Shown: positions 45,038-54,082 of the stretch, in pieces
How the letters are laid out: each line of letters starts with the position of its first letter
Position numbering within the stretch: the first letter of the stretch is position 1
NCBI RefSeq assembly: GCF_900104925.1
Contig: NZ_LT629735.1
Location: 1,210,291-1,274,290 of the forward strand
DNA: 64,000 nt
Direction: 5' to 3'
DNA from: Opitutus sp. GAS368
GTDB lineage: Bacteria; Verrucomicrobiota; Verrucomicrobiia; Opitutales; Opitutaceae
Program-made: the position numbers and the translations under genes
The notes under the pieces: model-generated
Seen by the model: only the letters and a program-made list of their open reading frames with translations
Told to the model about the DNA's origin: nothing
The model's database searches: none

Positions 45038-46150
45038 ATGAAAACCTACCGCGCCGCGCTCGTCGGCACCGGTTCCATTGGCGAAGCTCATGTCCGGGCC
45101 ATAGAAGGCACCGCCGGGCGTGTCACCCTGGAAGCCGCGGTCGATATCGATGCGGCCCGCGTAAGCGAGTTCGCCCGGAAGCACGGCATCCCGCACCACT
45201 ACACGGACTACGCCGCGATGCTGGCCGCGGAGAAGCCCGACCTCGTGCTGGTGGCGACCCCGCCCGCCCAGCACGCCGGCATGTGCATCGCCGCCATGGA
45301 GGCCGGCGCCTGGGCCCTTTGCGAGAAACCGCTCTGCGGCTCGCTCGCCGAGCTCGACCAGATCGAGGCCACGGAACAGCGCACCGGCTGCTTCACCGCC
45401 TGCATTTTCCAGATGCGCTTCGGCGCCGTGACCGGCCACCTGCGCCGGCTCGCCGACAGCGGCCAGCTCGGCCGGCCCCTGGTCGGCGTCTGCAACACGC
45501 TGTGGTATCGCGACGCCGCCTACTACGCGGTGCCGTGGCGCGGCCGCTGGGAAACGGAGCTCGGCGGACCCACCATGGGCCTCGGCATCCACGCCATGGA
45601 CCACTTCCTGCACCTGATGGGGCCGTGGAGCGAGGTGCGCGCCGTGGTCCGCACGCTCGACCGCGCCGTCGAGGTCGAGGACGTCTCGCTGGCGCTCGTC
45701 ACCTTCGCCAACGGCGCCGTCGGCTCCATCGTCAACAGCGCCCTCAGTCCCCGCCAGGAAACCTACCTCCGGCTGGACTACCAGAAGGCCACCGTCGAGC
45801 TCACCCACCTTTACAGCTACACGCGCGACAACTGGAAGCTCACGCCGGTCCCCCCGGCGCAGGACGACGGCTTGCTGCAGGCCTGGCATAATTTCCCGCC
45901 GGACTTCGGCTCCACCCACGGCGCCCAGCTCAACGCCTTTGTCAGCGACATGGACGCCCACCGCCGCCCGCTCACCTCGGGGGACCAGGCCCGCCAGACG
46001 CTGGAGCTGCTGACCGCCATCTACAAATCGGGATTCACCGGCGAAATCGTCACCCGCGGCTCCATCCGGCCGGGCGACCCGTTCTATACCGCGCTGCACG
46101 GGCAGCGCGCACCCAAGCGGTTGAAGGGCGAACCGACCCGGGCCGGCTGA
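45038..46150 (+). CDS. Gfo/Idh/MocA-family oxidoreductase
   Basis: 370 residues. N-terminal Rossmann motif LVGTGSIGEAHVRAIE and the family motif CEKPLCGSLAELDQ with the catalytic-site lysine; C-terminal alpha/beta domain with GGPTMGLGIHAMDHFLHLMG. Acts on sugars, inositols or amino sugars with NAD(P). The ATG at 45038 places the Rossmann strand properly; a GTG at 45008 would add ten polar residues. Nine bases before the ABC exporter gene, so likely co-transcribed. Confidence 0.9.
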   Translation: MKTYRAALVGTGSIGEAHVRAIEGTAGRVTLEAAVDIDAARVSEFARKHGIPHHYTDYAAMLAAEKPDLVLVATPPAQHAGMCIAAMEAGAWALCEKPLCGSLAELDQIEATEQRTGCFTACIFQMRFGAVTGHLRRLADSGQLGRPLVGVCNTLWYRDAAYYAVPWRGRWETELGGPTMGLGIHAMDHFLHLMGPWSEVRAVVRTLDRAVEVEDVSLALVTFANGAVGSIVNSALSPRQETYLRLDYQKATVELTHLYSYTRDNWKLTPVPPAQDDGLLQAWHNFPPDFGSTHGAQLNAFVSDMDAHRRPLTSGDQARQTLELLTAIYKSGFTGEIVTRGSIRPGDPFYTALHGQRAPKRLKGEPTRAG

Positions 46151-46159
46151 GTCCACGCC

Positions 46160-47914
46160 ATGACCCGCGAGGCGATCGCATCGCGCTCACTTACCGGCTA
46201 CCTTTGGGCCAGCCGCGGCCGTCTCTGGCGCGGGCTCGGGCTTGCCCTGCTGCGCTCGCTGGCCGTCGCCCCCTGCCCGTGGCTGTTCCAGCGCATGATC
46301 GACGTCGCCGTGCCCGCCCGCGACCCCGCCGCCATCGCGGGGCTGGGCGGCATTTTCCTCCTGCTGCTCGGCGTGCACTACATCTTCTCGGTCTGGGGCG
46401 CCAACGAGATCGCGCAGGCCATGGCCCAAATGATGGTCGAGCTGCGCAGCCGGCTCTTCTTCAAGCTGCAGTTCCTGAGCTTCGGCTACCTCGACCAGCA
46501 GAAGACCGGCCGCCTGCTCTCGAAATACGCGTTCGACACCCAGAAGGTCGAGGCGCTGCTCTACAACATCCTCAACCAGTTTTTGCCGAACGTCCTCTAT
46601 GGCGCCAGCATCTTTGCGATCCTCGCCATCCTGAACTGGCGCCTGGCCGGCGTGCTCGCGCTGGTCCTGCCCGTCTACAGCTTCGCAAAATACCATTTCT
46701 TCGACCGCCTCCAGCACAGCAACCACTCGGCGCGCCTCGCCCAGGAAAAACTCACCGGCACGGCCAGCGAATACATCTCCGCCCTCCGGCTCGTGCGCAG
46801 TTTCGGCGAGGAACGCCAGGCCGAGGCCGACCTGGACCGGACCAGCCTGGATTTCGCCCGCCAGCGCGTGCACCAAAGCTACCTGAATGCCATCTACGGC
46901 ACCTTCTGGTATGTCAGCAGCCAGGTCATCGCCCTCATCATCATGGCGGGCGGCGCCCTGCTCGCCATCCGCGGCACCATCTCCTACGGCACGCTCTTCG
47001 CCTTCGTGGCGGGCCTGCCGATCGTGCTCGGGCCGATCCAGGCGTTCGTGGCGCTGAGCGAACAGTATTTCATCGGCCGCGAAAGCTACCTGAGCATCAA
47101 GGAACTGGTCGACTCGACCTACGTCGAGGAGTGGCACGGCACCCGCCGGGTTCAGCGCCTCCGCGGCGAGATCGTCTTCGAGCACGTCGCCTTCTCCTAC
47201 CCCACGGCGCCCGACCGCCGCGTGCTGCACGACATCAACCTCCGCCTCCAACCCAACGAACACATCGCCTTTGTCGGCGCCTCCGGTTCCGGCAAGAGCA
47301 CGCTCGCCAACCTGCTGCTCGGCCTCTACGCCCCGGGTGCCGGCCGCATCCTCATTGACGGCGTGCCGCAGGCCGAATGGGACATGCGCTGGGTTCGCCG
47401 CCAACTCGCCGTGGTGCTCCAGGACAGCCTTCTCCTCTCCGGCACCATCGCGGAGAACCTCCGCTTCGCCCGCGCCGACGCCACCGCGGCCGAGATCCGC
47501 GCCGCGGCGCAGCAGGCCAACGCCGAGGAGTTCATCAACCGCCTGCCCGAGGGCTACGCGACGCTCGTCGGCGAACGGGGCGCAACGCTCTCTGGCGGCC
47601 AGCGCCAGCGCCTCGCCATCGCCCGCGCCATCCTGCGCAATCCGCCGGTCCTGATCCTTGACGAAGCCACCTCCGCCCTCGACTACGAGAGCGAGCGCCT
47701 GATCCAGGAGGCGCTCGACCGCCTTGCCGCCGGCCGCACCGTCATCACCATCGCCCACCGCCTCTCCACCATCCGCAACGCCACCCGGGTCGTGGTGCTC
47801 GACGGCGGCCGCATCCTCGAGGAAGGCGATTTCAACACGCTCATCGCCCGCGGCGGTGCCTTCGCCCGGCTGGTCGCCGCGCAAGACACCGGCCAGGGCA
47901 TCCTTCGCCCCTGA
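46160..47914 (+). CDS. ABC exporter half-transporter (MsbA-like, membrane and ATPase fused)
   Basis: 584 residues: six transmembrane helices (about 25-310), then the ATPase with Walker A GASGSGKST (about 373-381), LLLSGTIAENLRF, signature TLSGGQRQRLAIARAIL, Walker B VLILDEATSAL and the switch histidine IAHRLST. Functions as a homodimer. Exported substrate is unknown (lipid, peptide or small molecule). Tightly packed between a dehydrogenase and a secreted protein gene, so export may be linked to this cluster. Confidence 0.93.
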   Translation: MTREAIASRSLTGYLWASRGRLWRGLGLALLRSLAVAPCPWLFQRMIDVAVPARDPAAIAGLGGIFLLLLGVHYIFSVWGANEIAQAMAQMMVELRSRLFFKLQFLSFGYLDQQKTGRLLSKYAFDTQKVEALLYNILNQFLPNVLYGASIFAILAILNWRLAGVLALVLPVYSFAKYHFFDRLQHSNHSARLAQEKLTGTASEYISALRLVRSFGEERQAEADLDRTSLDFARQRVHQSYLNAIYGTFWYVSSQVIALIIMAGGALLAIRGTISYGTLFAFVAGLPIVLGPIQAFVALSEQYFIGRESYLSIKELVDSTYVEEWHGTRRVQRLRGEIVFEHVAFSYPTAPDRRVLHDINLRLQPNEHIAFVGASGSGKSTLANLLLGLYAPGAGRILIDGVPQAEWDMRWVRRQLAVVLQDSLLLSGTIAENLRFARADATAAEIRAAAQQANAEEFINRLPEGYATLVGERGATLSGGQRQRLAIARAILRNPPVLILDEATSALDYESERLIQEALDRLAAGRTVITIAHRLSTIRNATRVVVLDGGRILEEGDFNTLIARGGAFARLVAAQDTGQGILRP

Positions 47915-47923
47915 ATGCTTCCC

Positions 47924-48460
47924 ATGAAAACCCCGCTCCTCGCCGTCGTCTTCCTGTTCTGCACCAGCCTGGGCTCCGCCCAGCCTGTTTTCCCCGGACT
48001 CAAGGCCGTACTCTCCACCGCCGAATGGCAGCGCGCCGGGCTGGACCGTCTTACGCCCGATGAGATCGGCGTCATCGACGCCGCGCTCATCCGCCACGAG
48101 GCCGGCGCAACCGCCCGGTTGCAGGCCGATCTCACCGCCACCCGCGCGGCCGCTGCGACGGTGCCGGCCGCCACTCCGGCGGTGTCCGCCGAGCAAAAAC
48201 GCGGGCTGCTCCAGCGCTTCGGCCTGCCCGTTTTTTCCGACACCGACTGGCGCACCCTCCCGCCGCTGAAGGCCAGGGTGCTCGCCTGGGAATCCGCCAA
48301 CCGCTTCAAGCTCGACAACGGCCAGATCTGGGAAGGCTACGAGGCGATCCCCTACGAACTCGTCGGCAAGGACATTGAGATCCAGGCCCGGCCGCACGGC
48401 CAGTTCGCCCTGATCGTGGAGGGTGCCAACACCACGATCCGCGTCATGCGCCTGCGCTGA
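47924..48460 (+). CDS. Hypothetical secreted protein
   Basis: 178 residues with a signal peptide (MKTPLLAVVFLFCTSLGSA). The mature part has a helical Ala-rich segment (about 30-85) and a C-terminal beta region (WESANRFKLDNGQIWEGYE and VGKDIEIQARPHGQFALIVE) that looks like a small barrel. No family recognised. An ATG at 47915 would add three residues. Starts 9 bp after the ABC exporter stop. Confidence 0.75.
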   Translation: MKTPLLAVVFLFCTSLGSAQPVFPGLKAVLSTAEWQRAGLDRLTPDEIGVIDAALIRHEAGATARLQADLTATRAAAATVPAATPAVSAEQKRGLLQRFGLPVFSDTDWRTLPPLKARVLAWESANRFKLDNGQIWEGYEAIPYELVGKDIEIQARPHGQFALIVEGANTTIRVMRLR

Positions 48461-48466
48461 TCCACC

Positions 48467-49315
48467 GTGCTCACGCTCGCGAACTCCGACCTTCGCCTGG
48501 AACTGCTCGATCCGACGACGGACCGCGCCCGGCTCGGCCCGCGCTTTTGCTGGGGCGGCAGCCTCTGGCAGGTGCACGACCGCCACGCCGGCCCGGTCCT
48601 CACCGGCCCCGAGTGGCCCAAGCCCGATCCTTCGGCGTGGAACAGCCAGGGCCTGCCGGAGTCCTTCCGCCACCGCACCCGCGACGGCCGGCCGCTCACG
48701 TGGCAAGGCGCCGAGGGCGTCGCCCTGGGCGCAGGCGCGCTCGCGCTCGACGCCGCCGGCGGGGTCACCGTCACCCGCGCGTGCCAGTGGCGCGTGGCCG
48801 CGCACGCCGACCGCCTGGTCTTTGAGACGGACCAGGAAGCCGCCGGCCGCAACTATGCCCTGCGCCGCGAAATCGGGCTCACCGGCCGCACCGTGCGCTC
48901 GGCCACGCGGCTCACCAACCGGGGCCTCGCCCCGCTCCACCTCGAGTGGTTTTGCCATCCCTTCTTCGCGCTGACCGACGGCGTCATCGACGCCACGCTG
49001 CCGGAAGGCTCCGGGCTCCCGGAAAATCCCGGCTTCGCCCTGGCCGGCCGCGCGTTCACGCAAAAACGCCGGTTCGCCCACGAGCAGGACGGGCATTTGG
49101 ATTTCCTGCGCCTGCCCGCGGGCGGGAACCTCGCCGTCCGGCTCACGCATCCCGTGCTCACCCACGTCGATTTCGAGACGAGTTTTGCCCCGAGCGAGTG
49201 CCTGGTATGGGGCAACAGCAACACGTTCTCGATCGAGCCCTATCAGGTCCTCGACCTCGCCCCCGGCCAGACCCAGGAGTGGAGCCTGCGCTACACGTTC
49301 GGCCCGGTCTTCTAG
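48467..49315 (+). CDS. Aldose-epimerase-like (galactose mutarotase fold) protein
   Basis: 282 residues rich in beta strands. ANSDLRLELLDP at the start, LTNRGLAPLHLEWFCHPFFAL and HPVLTHVDFETS resemble the sugar-binding strands of the mutarotase superfamily. The catalytic His/Glu pair cannot be assigned with confidence. GTG start at 48467, 6 bp after the preceding stop. The stop codon overlaps a long nested palindrome. Likely handles an anomeric sugar in the catabolic cluster. Confidence 0.6.
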   Translation: MLTLANSDLRLELLDPTTDRARLGPRFCWGGSLWQVHDRHAGPVLTGPEWPKPDPSAWNSQGLPESFRHRTRDGRPLTWQGAEGVALGAGALALDAAGGVTVTRACQWRVAAHADRLVFETDQEAAGRNYALRREIGLTGRTVRSATRLTNRGLAPLHLEWFCHPFFALTDGVIDATLPEGSGLPENPGFALAGRAFTQKRRFAHEQDGHLDFLRLPAGGNLAVRLTHPVLTHVDFETSFAPSECLVWGNSNTFSIEPYQVLDLAPGQTQEWSLRYTFGPVF

Positions 49316-49477
49316 GGGGTGTTGGCAAAATCCTCTGATTGTCATCCTGAGCCGCGCGAAGGATCCAGAGGCGCGCGCGAATTCTGCTGGATCCTTCGCG
49401 CGGCTCAGGATGACCGATAGCGAAAGTGATGGATTGAGCGCCAGATTGGACGGTTAAGGTATTTTGCCAACACCCCC
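49315..49477. repeat. Nested palindromic element
   Basis: Outer perfect 17-bp arms GGGGGTGTTGGCAAAAT (49315-49331) and its complement (49461-49477) enclose inner perfect 27-bp arms at 49341-49367 and 49388-49414 with TCATCCTGAGCCGCGCGAAG. The first base overlaps the stop codon of the upstream gene. Probably an element inserted within another; it can also act as a terminator. Confidence 0.92.
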
Positions 49478-49496
49478 TCGTAGCCAGATCCCGGCC

Positions 49497-49527
49497 GGCG
49501 GGAAATTTTCATCGACATTCAGTTCGC
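49497..49527 (+). promoter_or_regulatory. Candidate operator before the GH42-like gene
   Basis: GAAATTTTCAT at 49502-49512 followed by CGACATTCAGTTCGC. It aligns almost base for base with 54911-54940 before the glycosidase at 54971 and shares the 11-mer with 32961-32971. It lies about 80 bp ahead of the start codon. Confidence 0.5.
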
Positions 49528-49604
49528 TTATCGCGGTCCGGTCCGCTTCGTATTTTCCTCCACGGGCCCGGCGGGCGCTACCCTCTGTCCCTGATCATCA
49601 CCTC

Positions 49605-51794
49605 ATGCGAAACCCCGTTCACGCCACGGTCGAATCCCGCGCCGGTCGCGCCACGCTGCTGCTCGACGGCCGTCCGGTCACCCCGCAGATCTACGCCCTG
49701 ACGGATTGTCCGGGCGCCCGCTGGACCTGGGAGGAGGTGCCGGCGCGCAACATCGCGCTCTTTGCCGCCCAGGGCGGCGAACTCTTCCAGGCCGACATCT
49801 GGCTGGAACAACTGCTCGGGCCGGACGATACGATGGACTTCACCCTCGTCCGCCGGCAGGTGGCCGGCGTGCTGGCGGCGGCGCCCAACGCCTACGTGAT
49901 GCTCCGCGTCCACCTCAACGCGCCGCCCGCATGGTGCACGGCCCACCCCGACGAATGCTGCGCCTATGCCGACGGCCCCGCGCAGCCCGAGGTGCGCTGG
50001 GGCCTCGAGCGCTGGGTCGGCCGGGACAACGACATGCCGGTGCGCGCCAGTTTCTACTCGGACAAGTGGCGCGCGTGGGCCCGCCGCCAGCTGGCGCGTT
50101 TCTGTGCCGGACTCGCCGCGACCCCGGAAGGCGCCGCCGTGTTCTCCCTCCAGGTGGCCAATGGCGTCTACGGCGAATGGCACCAATGGGGTTTCTTCTG
50201 CCACGATCCCGACACGAGCCCCGCCGCCACCGGCGTCTTCCGGCGCTGGGTGCAGGCGCGCTACGGCGACGAGGCCGCGCTGGCCCGCGCTTGGGCGCAG
50301 CCGGGCCTGACCTGGGCCGGGGTGACCCCGCCCGCGTCGCCCGCCCGCGAAGCCGCCGACCTCGCCCTGCTGCGCGATCCGGCCCGGCAGCGCGCCGTGA
50401 TCGACTACTACACCTTCCTGCACGAGGAGACCGCCGACACGGTGATCGCGATGGCGAAGACCGTGCGCGACTCCTGGCCGCGGCCGATCGCGACGGCCTC
50501 GTTCTTCGGCTACTTCTACTGCCTTTTCGGCCGCGAGGCCGCCGGCGGCCACCTCGGGATCGCGCGCGTGCTGGCCTCGCCCCACCTTGATCTCGTCTGC
50601 GCCACGCCGGCCTACACGCCGACCGCCATGCCGCTCGGCGGTTCGGGCAATTCGCGCGGCGTCGTCGACGCCGTGCGCCGGGCCGGCAAGGTCTGGGTCG
50701 ACGAGATGGACCGCGCGACCACCGTCAGCCCCTGCCCGTGGGACAAGACTTTCACGAGCACCCTGGAGGAGGACGTGGCGGTGCTGCGGCGCAACCTCCT
50801 CGTGCCTGTCACCCGCGGCGGCGGCGCCTGGTGCTTCGACTTTGGCCCGATTGCCGGCACGCCGGCGTTTGCCCGCATGGGCAACATCGGCTGGTGGGAC
50901 GAGCCCACCATCCAGCGGGAATGGGGCCGGATCCGCGCCCTCGCGCAGTCGCGCGCCGGCCGACCCTTCGTCCGCGAGGCCGACGTGCTCGTGATCCATG
51001 ACCCCTGGTCGTTCGCTCATATCGCCAGCGCCCGGCACATCCCCGAAAAAACGGTCTTTGGCGTCATGCCGATCTCGTCGGTCGATCCCGTCTCCCGGCT
51101 GCTCACGGACGGCGTGGTCGAGTCGTTCCATCAATCCGGCGTCATCCATGGTGACGCCCTGTTGTCCGAGCTGCCCGCGCTCGATTTTTCGCCCTATCGG
51201 ATGGTGGTGTTCGCCACGACCGTGGTGCTGGACGACGTCCAATGGAAACTGATCATGGAAAAGATCGCCGTCGCGGGGCGCCACGTCGTGCTGCTCGGCT
51301 ACGCCGGCTGGAGCAACGGCACGGCCGTCGGCCCGGAACTTGCCAACCGGTGGACCCGTTTCTCCACCCGGCTGCACCCGGCTTCTCCCGCCGTGCAGAC
51401 CCTCCAGTTCGACGGACGCACGGAGGTGCTTTCGCTCGACCGCGCGTTCCCGGTGCCGGCCTTCGCCGCCCCGGACGCGCAGGTCATCGGCCGCTGGGCG
51501 GACGGCGAACCGAGTGCGGTGCGCCGTGCGGATGCGACCTCCACCTGGTGGTCCTTCGCCCTGCCGCCCAACAAGCCGTCCACCTGGCGCGCGCTCGCCC
51601 GTCAGGCGGGATGCCGTGTGCTCAACGAACACGATGAGACCACGCTCCTCGGCGACGGCCTGCTGCTCGTCCACACCGCCGCCGGCGGCCCGCGCACGCT
51701 GCGGCTGCCAAACGGCCGGGTCGTCCAGGTCACGCTGCCGTCGAAGAGCACAACGGTGTTCGACTCGGATACAGGTGCCGTGCTGCTGGGCTGA
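49605..51794 (+). CDS. Beta-galactosidase-like glycoside hydrolase (clan GH-A, GH42-type)
   Basis: 729 residues without a signal peptide. Barrel motifs: DIWLEQLLGPDDTMDF, LRVHLNAPPAWCTAHPDE, VANGVYGEWHQWGFF (candidate acid/base Glu in GEWH) and KVWVDEMDRATTV (candidate nucleophile Glu). A trimerisation-like/flavodoxin-type domain follows (VIHDPWSFAHI, YRMVVFATTVVLD, HVVLLGYAGW), the GH42 layout. Substrate is inferred only from family. Preceded by a GAAATTTTCAT motif. Confidence 0.75.
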   Translation: MRNPVHATVESRAGRATLLLDGRPVTPQIYALTDCPGARWTWEEVPARNIALFAAQGGELFQADIWLEQLLGPDDTMDFTLVRRQVAGVLAAAPNAYVMLRVHLNAPPAWCTAHPDECCAYADGPAQPEVRWGLERWVGRDNDMPVRASFYSDKWRAWARRQLARFCAGLAATPEGAAVFSLQVANGVYGEWHQWGFFCHDPDTSPAATGVFRRWVQARYGDEAALARAWAQPGLTWAGVTPPASPAREAADLALLRDPARQRAVIDYYTFLHEETADTVIAMAKTVRDSWPRPIATASFFGYFYCLFGREAAGGHLGIARVLASPHLDLVCATPAYTPTAMPLGGSGNSRGVVDAVRRAGKVWVDEMDRATTVSPCPWDKTFTSTLEEDVAVLRRNLLVPVTRGGGAWCFDFGPIAGTPAFARMGNIGWWDEPTIQREWGRIRALAQSRAGRPFVREADVLVIHDPWSFAHIASARHIPEKTVFGVMPISSVDPVSRLLTDGVVESFHQSGVIHGDALLSELPALDFSPYRMVVFATTVVLDDVQWKLIMEKIAVAGRHVVLLGYAGWSNGTAVGPELANRWTRFSTRLHPASPAVQTLQFDGRTEVLSLDRAFPVPAFAAPDAQVIGRWADGEPSAVRRADATSTWWSFALPPNKPSTWRALARQAGCRVLNEHDETTLLGDGLLLVHTAAGGPRTLRLPNGRVVQVTLPSKSTTVFDSDTGAVLLG

Positions 51795-51842
51795 ACGATC
51801 GGGAGCCCGGCATCGGCACGCCGCGCTCCGCTTCGTGCCGCC

Positions 51843-54050
51843 CTACTTCACGGCGGCTGTGAAGCGGATCTGCGTTCCCGGGTGCGACCACTCGATCGTC
51901 TCACCGTCTTGGAGCACGCGGGCCGCCGGGTCACTCACGGAGGCTAGCTTCTTCCCCCCAGTCAGGCGCACGTGGACTTGCAGCACGGCGGGCGGGCGGC
52001 CGGCAGCCAGGTCCACCTGGCCGCGCACCTGCCGCGAGGCGGCGGCATAAGTCAGTTCATAGGCCACCGGGCCGAAGTGCGTCTGGAACGCCGTGCCGCC
52101 CACTGCGCCGCGATCCAGCCACGACCGGTCCGTGCCGCGCGCAAGATGGAGCGTGTCGCCGTCCTCGAACACCAGGCTGTCGCGCAGCAGGCGCAGGACC
52201 GCAACGGGCGTCCAAAGGTGTTGCCGGTCCCCGGTGGTCTTGGCGGCGCCAGGCTCGGGTCCCCGCTCCTCGCACCAGGAGTAGAGCGGCGTGCCATGGT
52301 TCAGGGTGGCATAGAGGTATCGGGCCACGGCGTCGCCGTCGCCCCGCAGGAGCAGTGTTTCGCCGAGATTGTCGGGGGCGATGGCCACCCACATGCCGTC
52401 CTCCATCCAGCCCGTGTGGATCGGCAGGCCGCCCGGGCTCATCTTCGATTCCATTTTCCGGATGGTGCCGGTGATCAGTTCGTCCGCCGCCGGCAGCAGG
52501 CGGGCGGGAAAGGCCGCGTTGAGCACGCCCCAGCGGCTGCCGCTGGTCTTGCCGGCGACCCCCGGAATCCACCGGTAGCCGTCTTCCTGGATTGCCCCGC
52601 GGCGGATCGCGTCAAGCAGGTCGGTGCGCGCCGTCTCGTAGATGCCGCGCAGTTCCGCGGCTTCCAGGGTGAGTCCCAATTCCTCGGCGGCCCGCAGCGC
52701 CTGCTGGTCCGCGTAGACCGCCCAGATGTTGTGCGGCAGGAAGACGCCGTAGAGGCTGGCGTCGTCCTTGAGTCCGCCGTCACCCATGCCCCGGGGCAGG
52801 AGCCCGTAGGTGAGCGGGCGCGGTCCGTCCGCCAGCACCCGCGTGCGCCGGCGCTGCTGTTCCTGCCAGCGGCTGCTGGCGAGCATCCGCGGGAAGACAT
52901 TGGCCAGGAACTCCCGGTCGCGCGTGAGGCGGTAATGCTCCATCACGAACCAGCTCTTGAAGCCCGCCGCCACCCACATGGTGCGCGCCCAGCCCTGCGA
53001 CTCCGACCAGCAGCCGTCGAAATTCTGCGAGTCCAGGGCGACGCGGTAACCGTCGGCGGCCTCGACCGGCAGGCCGGCTTCGTCGAGCGCAATGGACGCG
53101 ATCGCCGCCTCGACGGGATTGGTGGCGCGGTAAAGTTCGGTGCCGGGCAGCGTGCCGATGTAGTCGCCGGGCACGGGCTCGCGCATGATGAAGATGTCCG
53201 CCAAGCCGGCGTAATATGCGCGCCGCACCCCTTCGTCGGGCAGTTCGATCCGTGTCGTGTGTCCGATCAGCCGGCGCCAGACATCCTTCGCGTCGGCAAA
53301 CTCCTGCGCCCAGTCGCGCCGGCGCAGCTCGGGGAGCATGGACTCATAGACGCGATAGGGCCGCACCAGCCAAAGGCTGCGGGTTTCGCCGGGCCTGAGC
53401 TCGAGGGTCGGGTGCAGGGTGTTGGCGGCGACTTGGTAGCCGTCGCCGCCGACGGCGGCCAGGATCACGCGGTCGGCCCGGGCCATCCAGCCGGCAACCA
53501 ACGCGTCGCGGGCATTGGCCGGCAGACCGGGATCGACGCCGGCGGGGTTGACGCCGCGCCAGTTGCCGGGCACCGCACAATCGATCGCGGCCGTGTGGGA
53601 ATGGGTGGCATCGAGATTCGTAAACTCGGCCCGGACGAGCGCCGCCCGGCTGCCGCCGGCAACCTCCAGGGTCGCGCGGACCGTGGGGCCGGTGAACTCC
53701 GCCGTGAGCACCGGCAGCCAGCCTTCGCTGCGGCGCCACGTCGACGCCATGAGCCTGACGCCATCCACCTCGGGACGCAGCGTCACCTTCCACTGGGTCG
53801 CCGGCCCGAAGAAATTCCCGACCGGAAAGCTGAGCAGGTTGTCGTAGCTCCACGCGAGAGTCACCTGGCCGGGTTCGCAATCGACGAGCGTCTTGTCCCC
53901 GCTGTCCGGCAGGGCCACGGTCAGCCGGTGCGGGTAGCCGAAAGCATAGCCAAAATCGACCTGCGGGGCCGTGGCCGGGAGCGGTCCGGCCGCGGCCAAA
54001 ACCGGGAGCGCGACGAGGGCGAAGCCGAGAACGAGGGTTTGTCGGTCCAT
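51843..54050 (-). CDS. Secreted six-hairpin glycosidase-like protein
   Basis: 735 residues with a signal peptide (MDRQTLVLGFALVALPVLAAA). A beta-sandwich N-terminal domain (about 30-230) precedes an (alpha/alpha)6 barrel with LPDEGVRRAYYAGLADIF, GCWSESQGWARTMW, MGDGGLKDDASLYGVFLPH and HTGWMEDGMWVAIAPDN, and a C-terminal beta domain. The layout resembles GH78-like and related families; catalytic residues are probably acidic ones in GDGGLKDD and TGWMED. Related in plan to the protein at 54971. Follows the S51 peptidase gene by 32 bp on the same strand. Confidence 0.7.
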   Translation of the reverse strand: MDRQTLVLGFALVALPVLAAAGPLPATAPQVDFGYAFGYPHRLTVALPDSGDKTLVDCEPGQVTLAWSYDNLLSFPVGNFFGPATQWKVTLRPEVDGVRLMASTWRRSEGWLPVLTAEFTGPTVRATLEVAGGSRAALVRAEFTNLDATHSHTAAIDCAVPGNWRGVNPAGVDPGLPANARDALVAGWMARADRVILAAVGGDGYQVAANTLHPTLELRPGETRSLWLVRPYRVYESMLPELRRRDWAQEFADAKDVWRRLIGHTTRIELPDEGVRRAYYAGLADIFIMREPVPGDYIGTLPGTELYRATNPVEAAIASIALDEAGLPVEAADGYRVALDSQNFDGCWSESQGWARTMWVAAGFKSWFVMEHYRLTRDREFLANVFPRMLASSRWQEQQRRRTRVLADGPRPLTYGLLPRGMGDGGLKDDASLYGVFLPHNIWAVYADQQALRAAEELGLTLEAAELRGIYETARTDLLDAIRRGAIQEDGYRWIPGVAGKTSGSRWGVLNAAFPARLLPAADELITGTIRKMESKMSPGGLPIHTGWMEDGMWVAIAPDNLGETLLLRGDGDAVARYLYATLNHGTPLYSWCEERGPEPGAAKTTGDRQHLWTPVAVLRLLRDSLVFEDGDTLHLARGTDRSWLDRGAVGGTAFQTHFGPVAYELTYAAASRQVRGQVDLAAGRPPAVLQVHVRLTGGKKLASVSDPAARVLQDGETIEWSHPGTQIRFTAAVK

Positions 54051-54082
54051 AATAAAATTCTCCCGGAGGAACGGGGCGCCAC

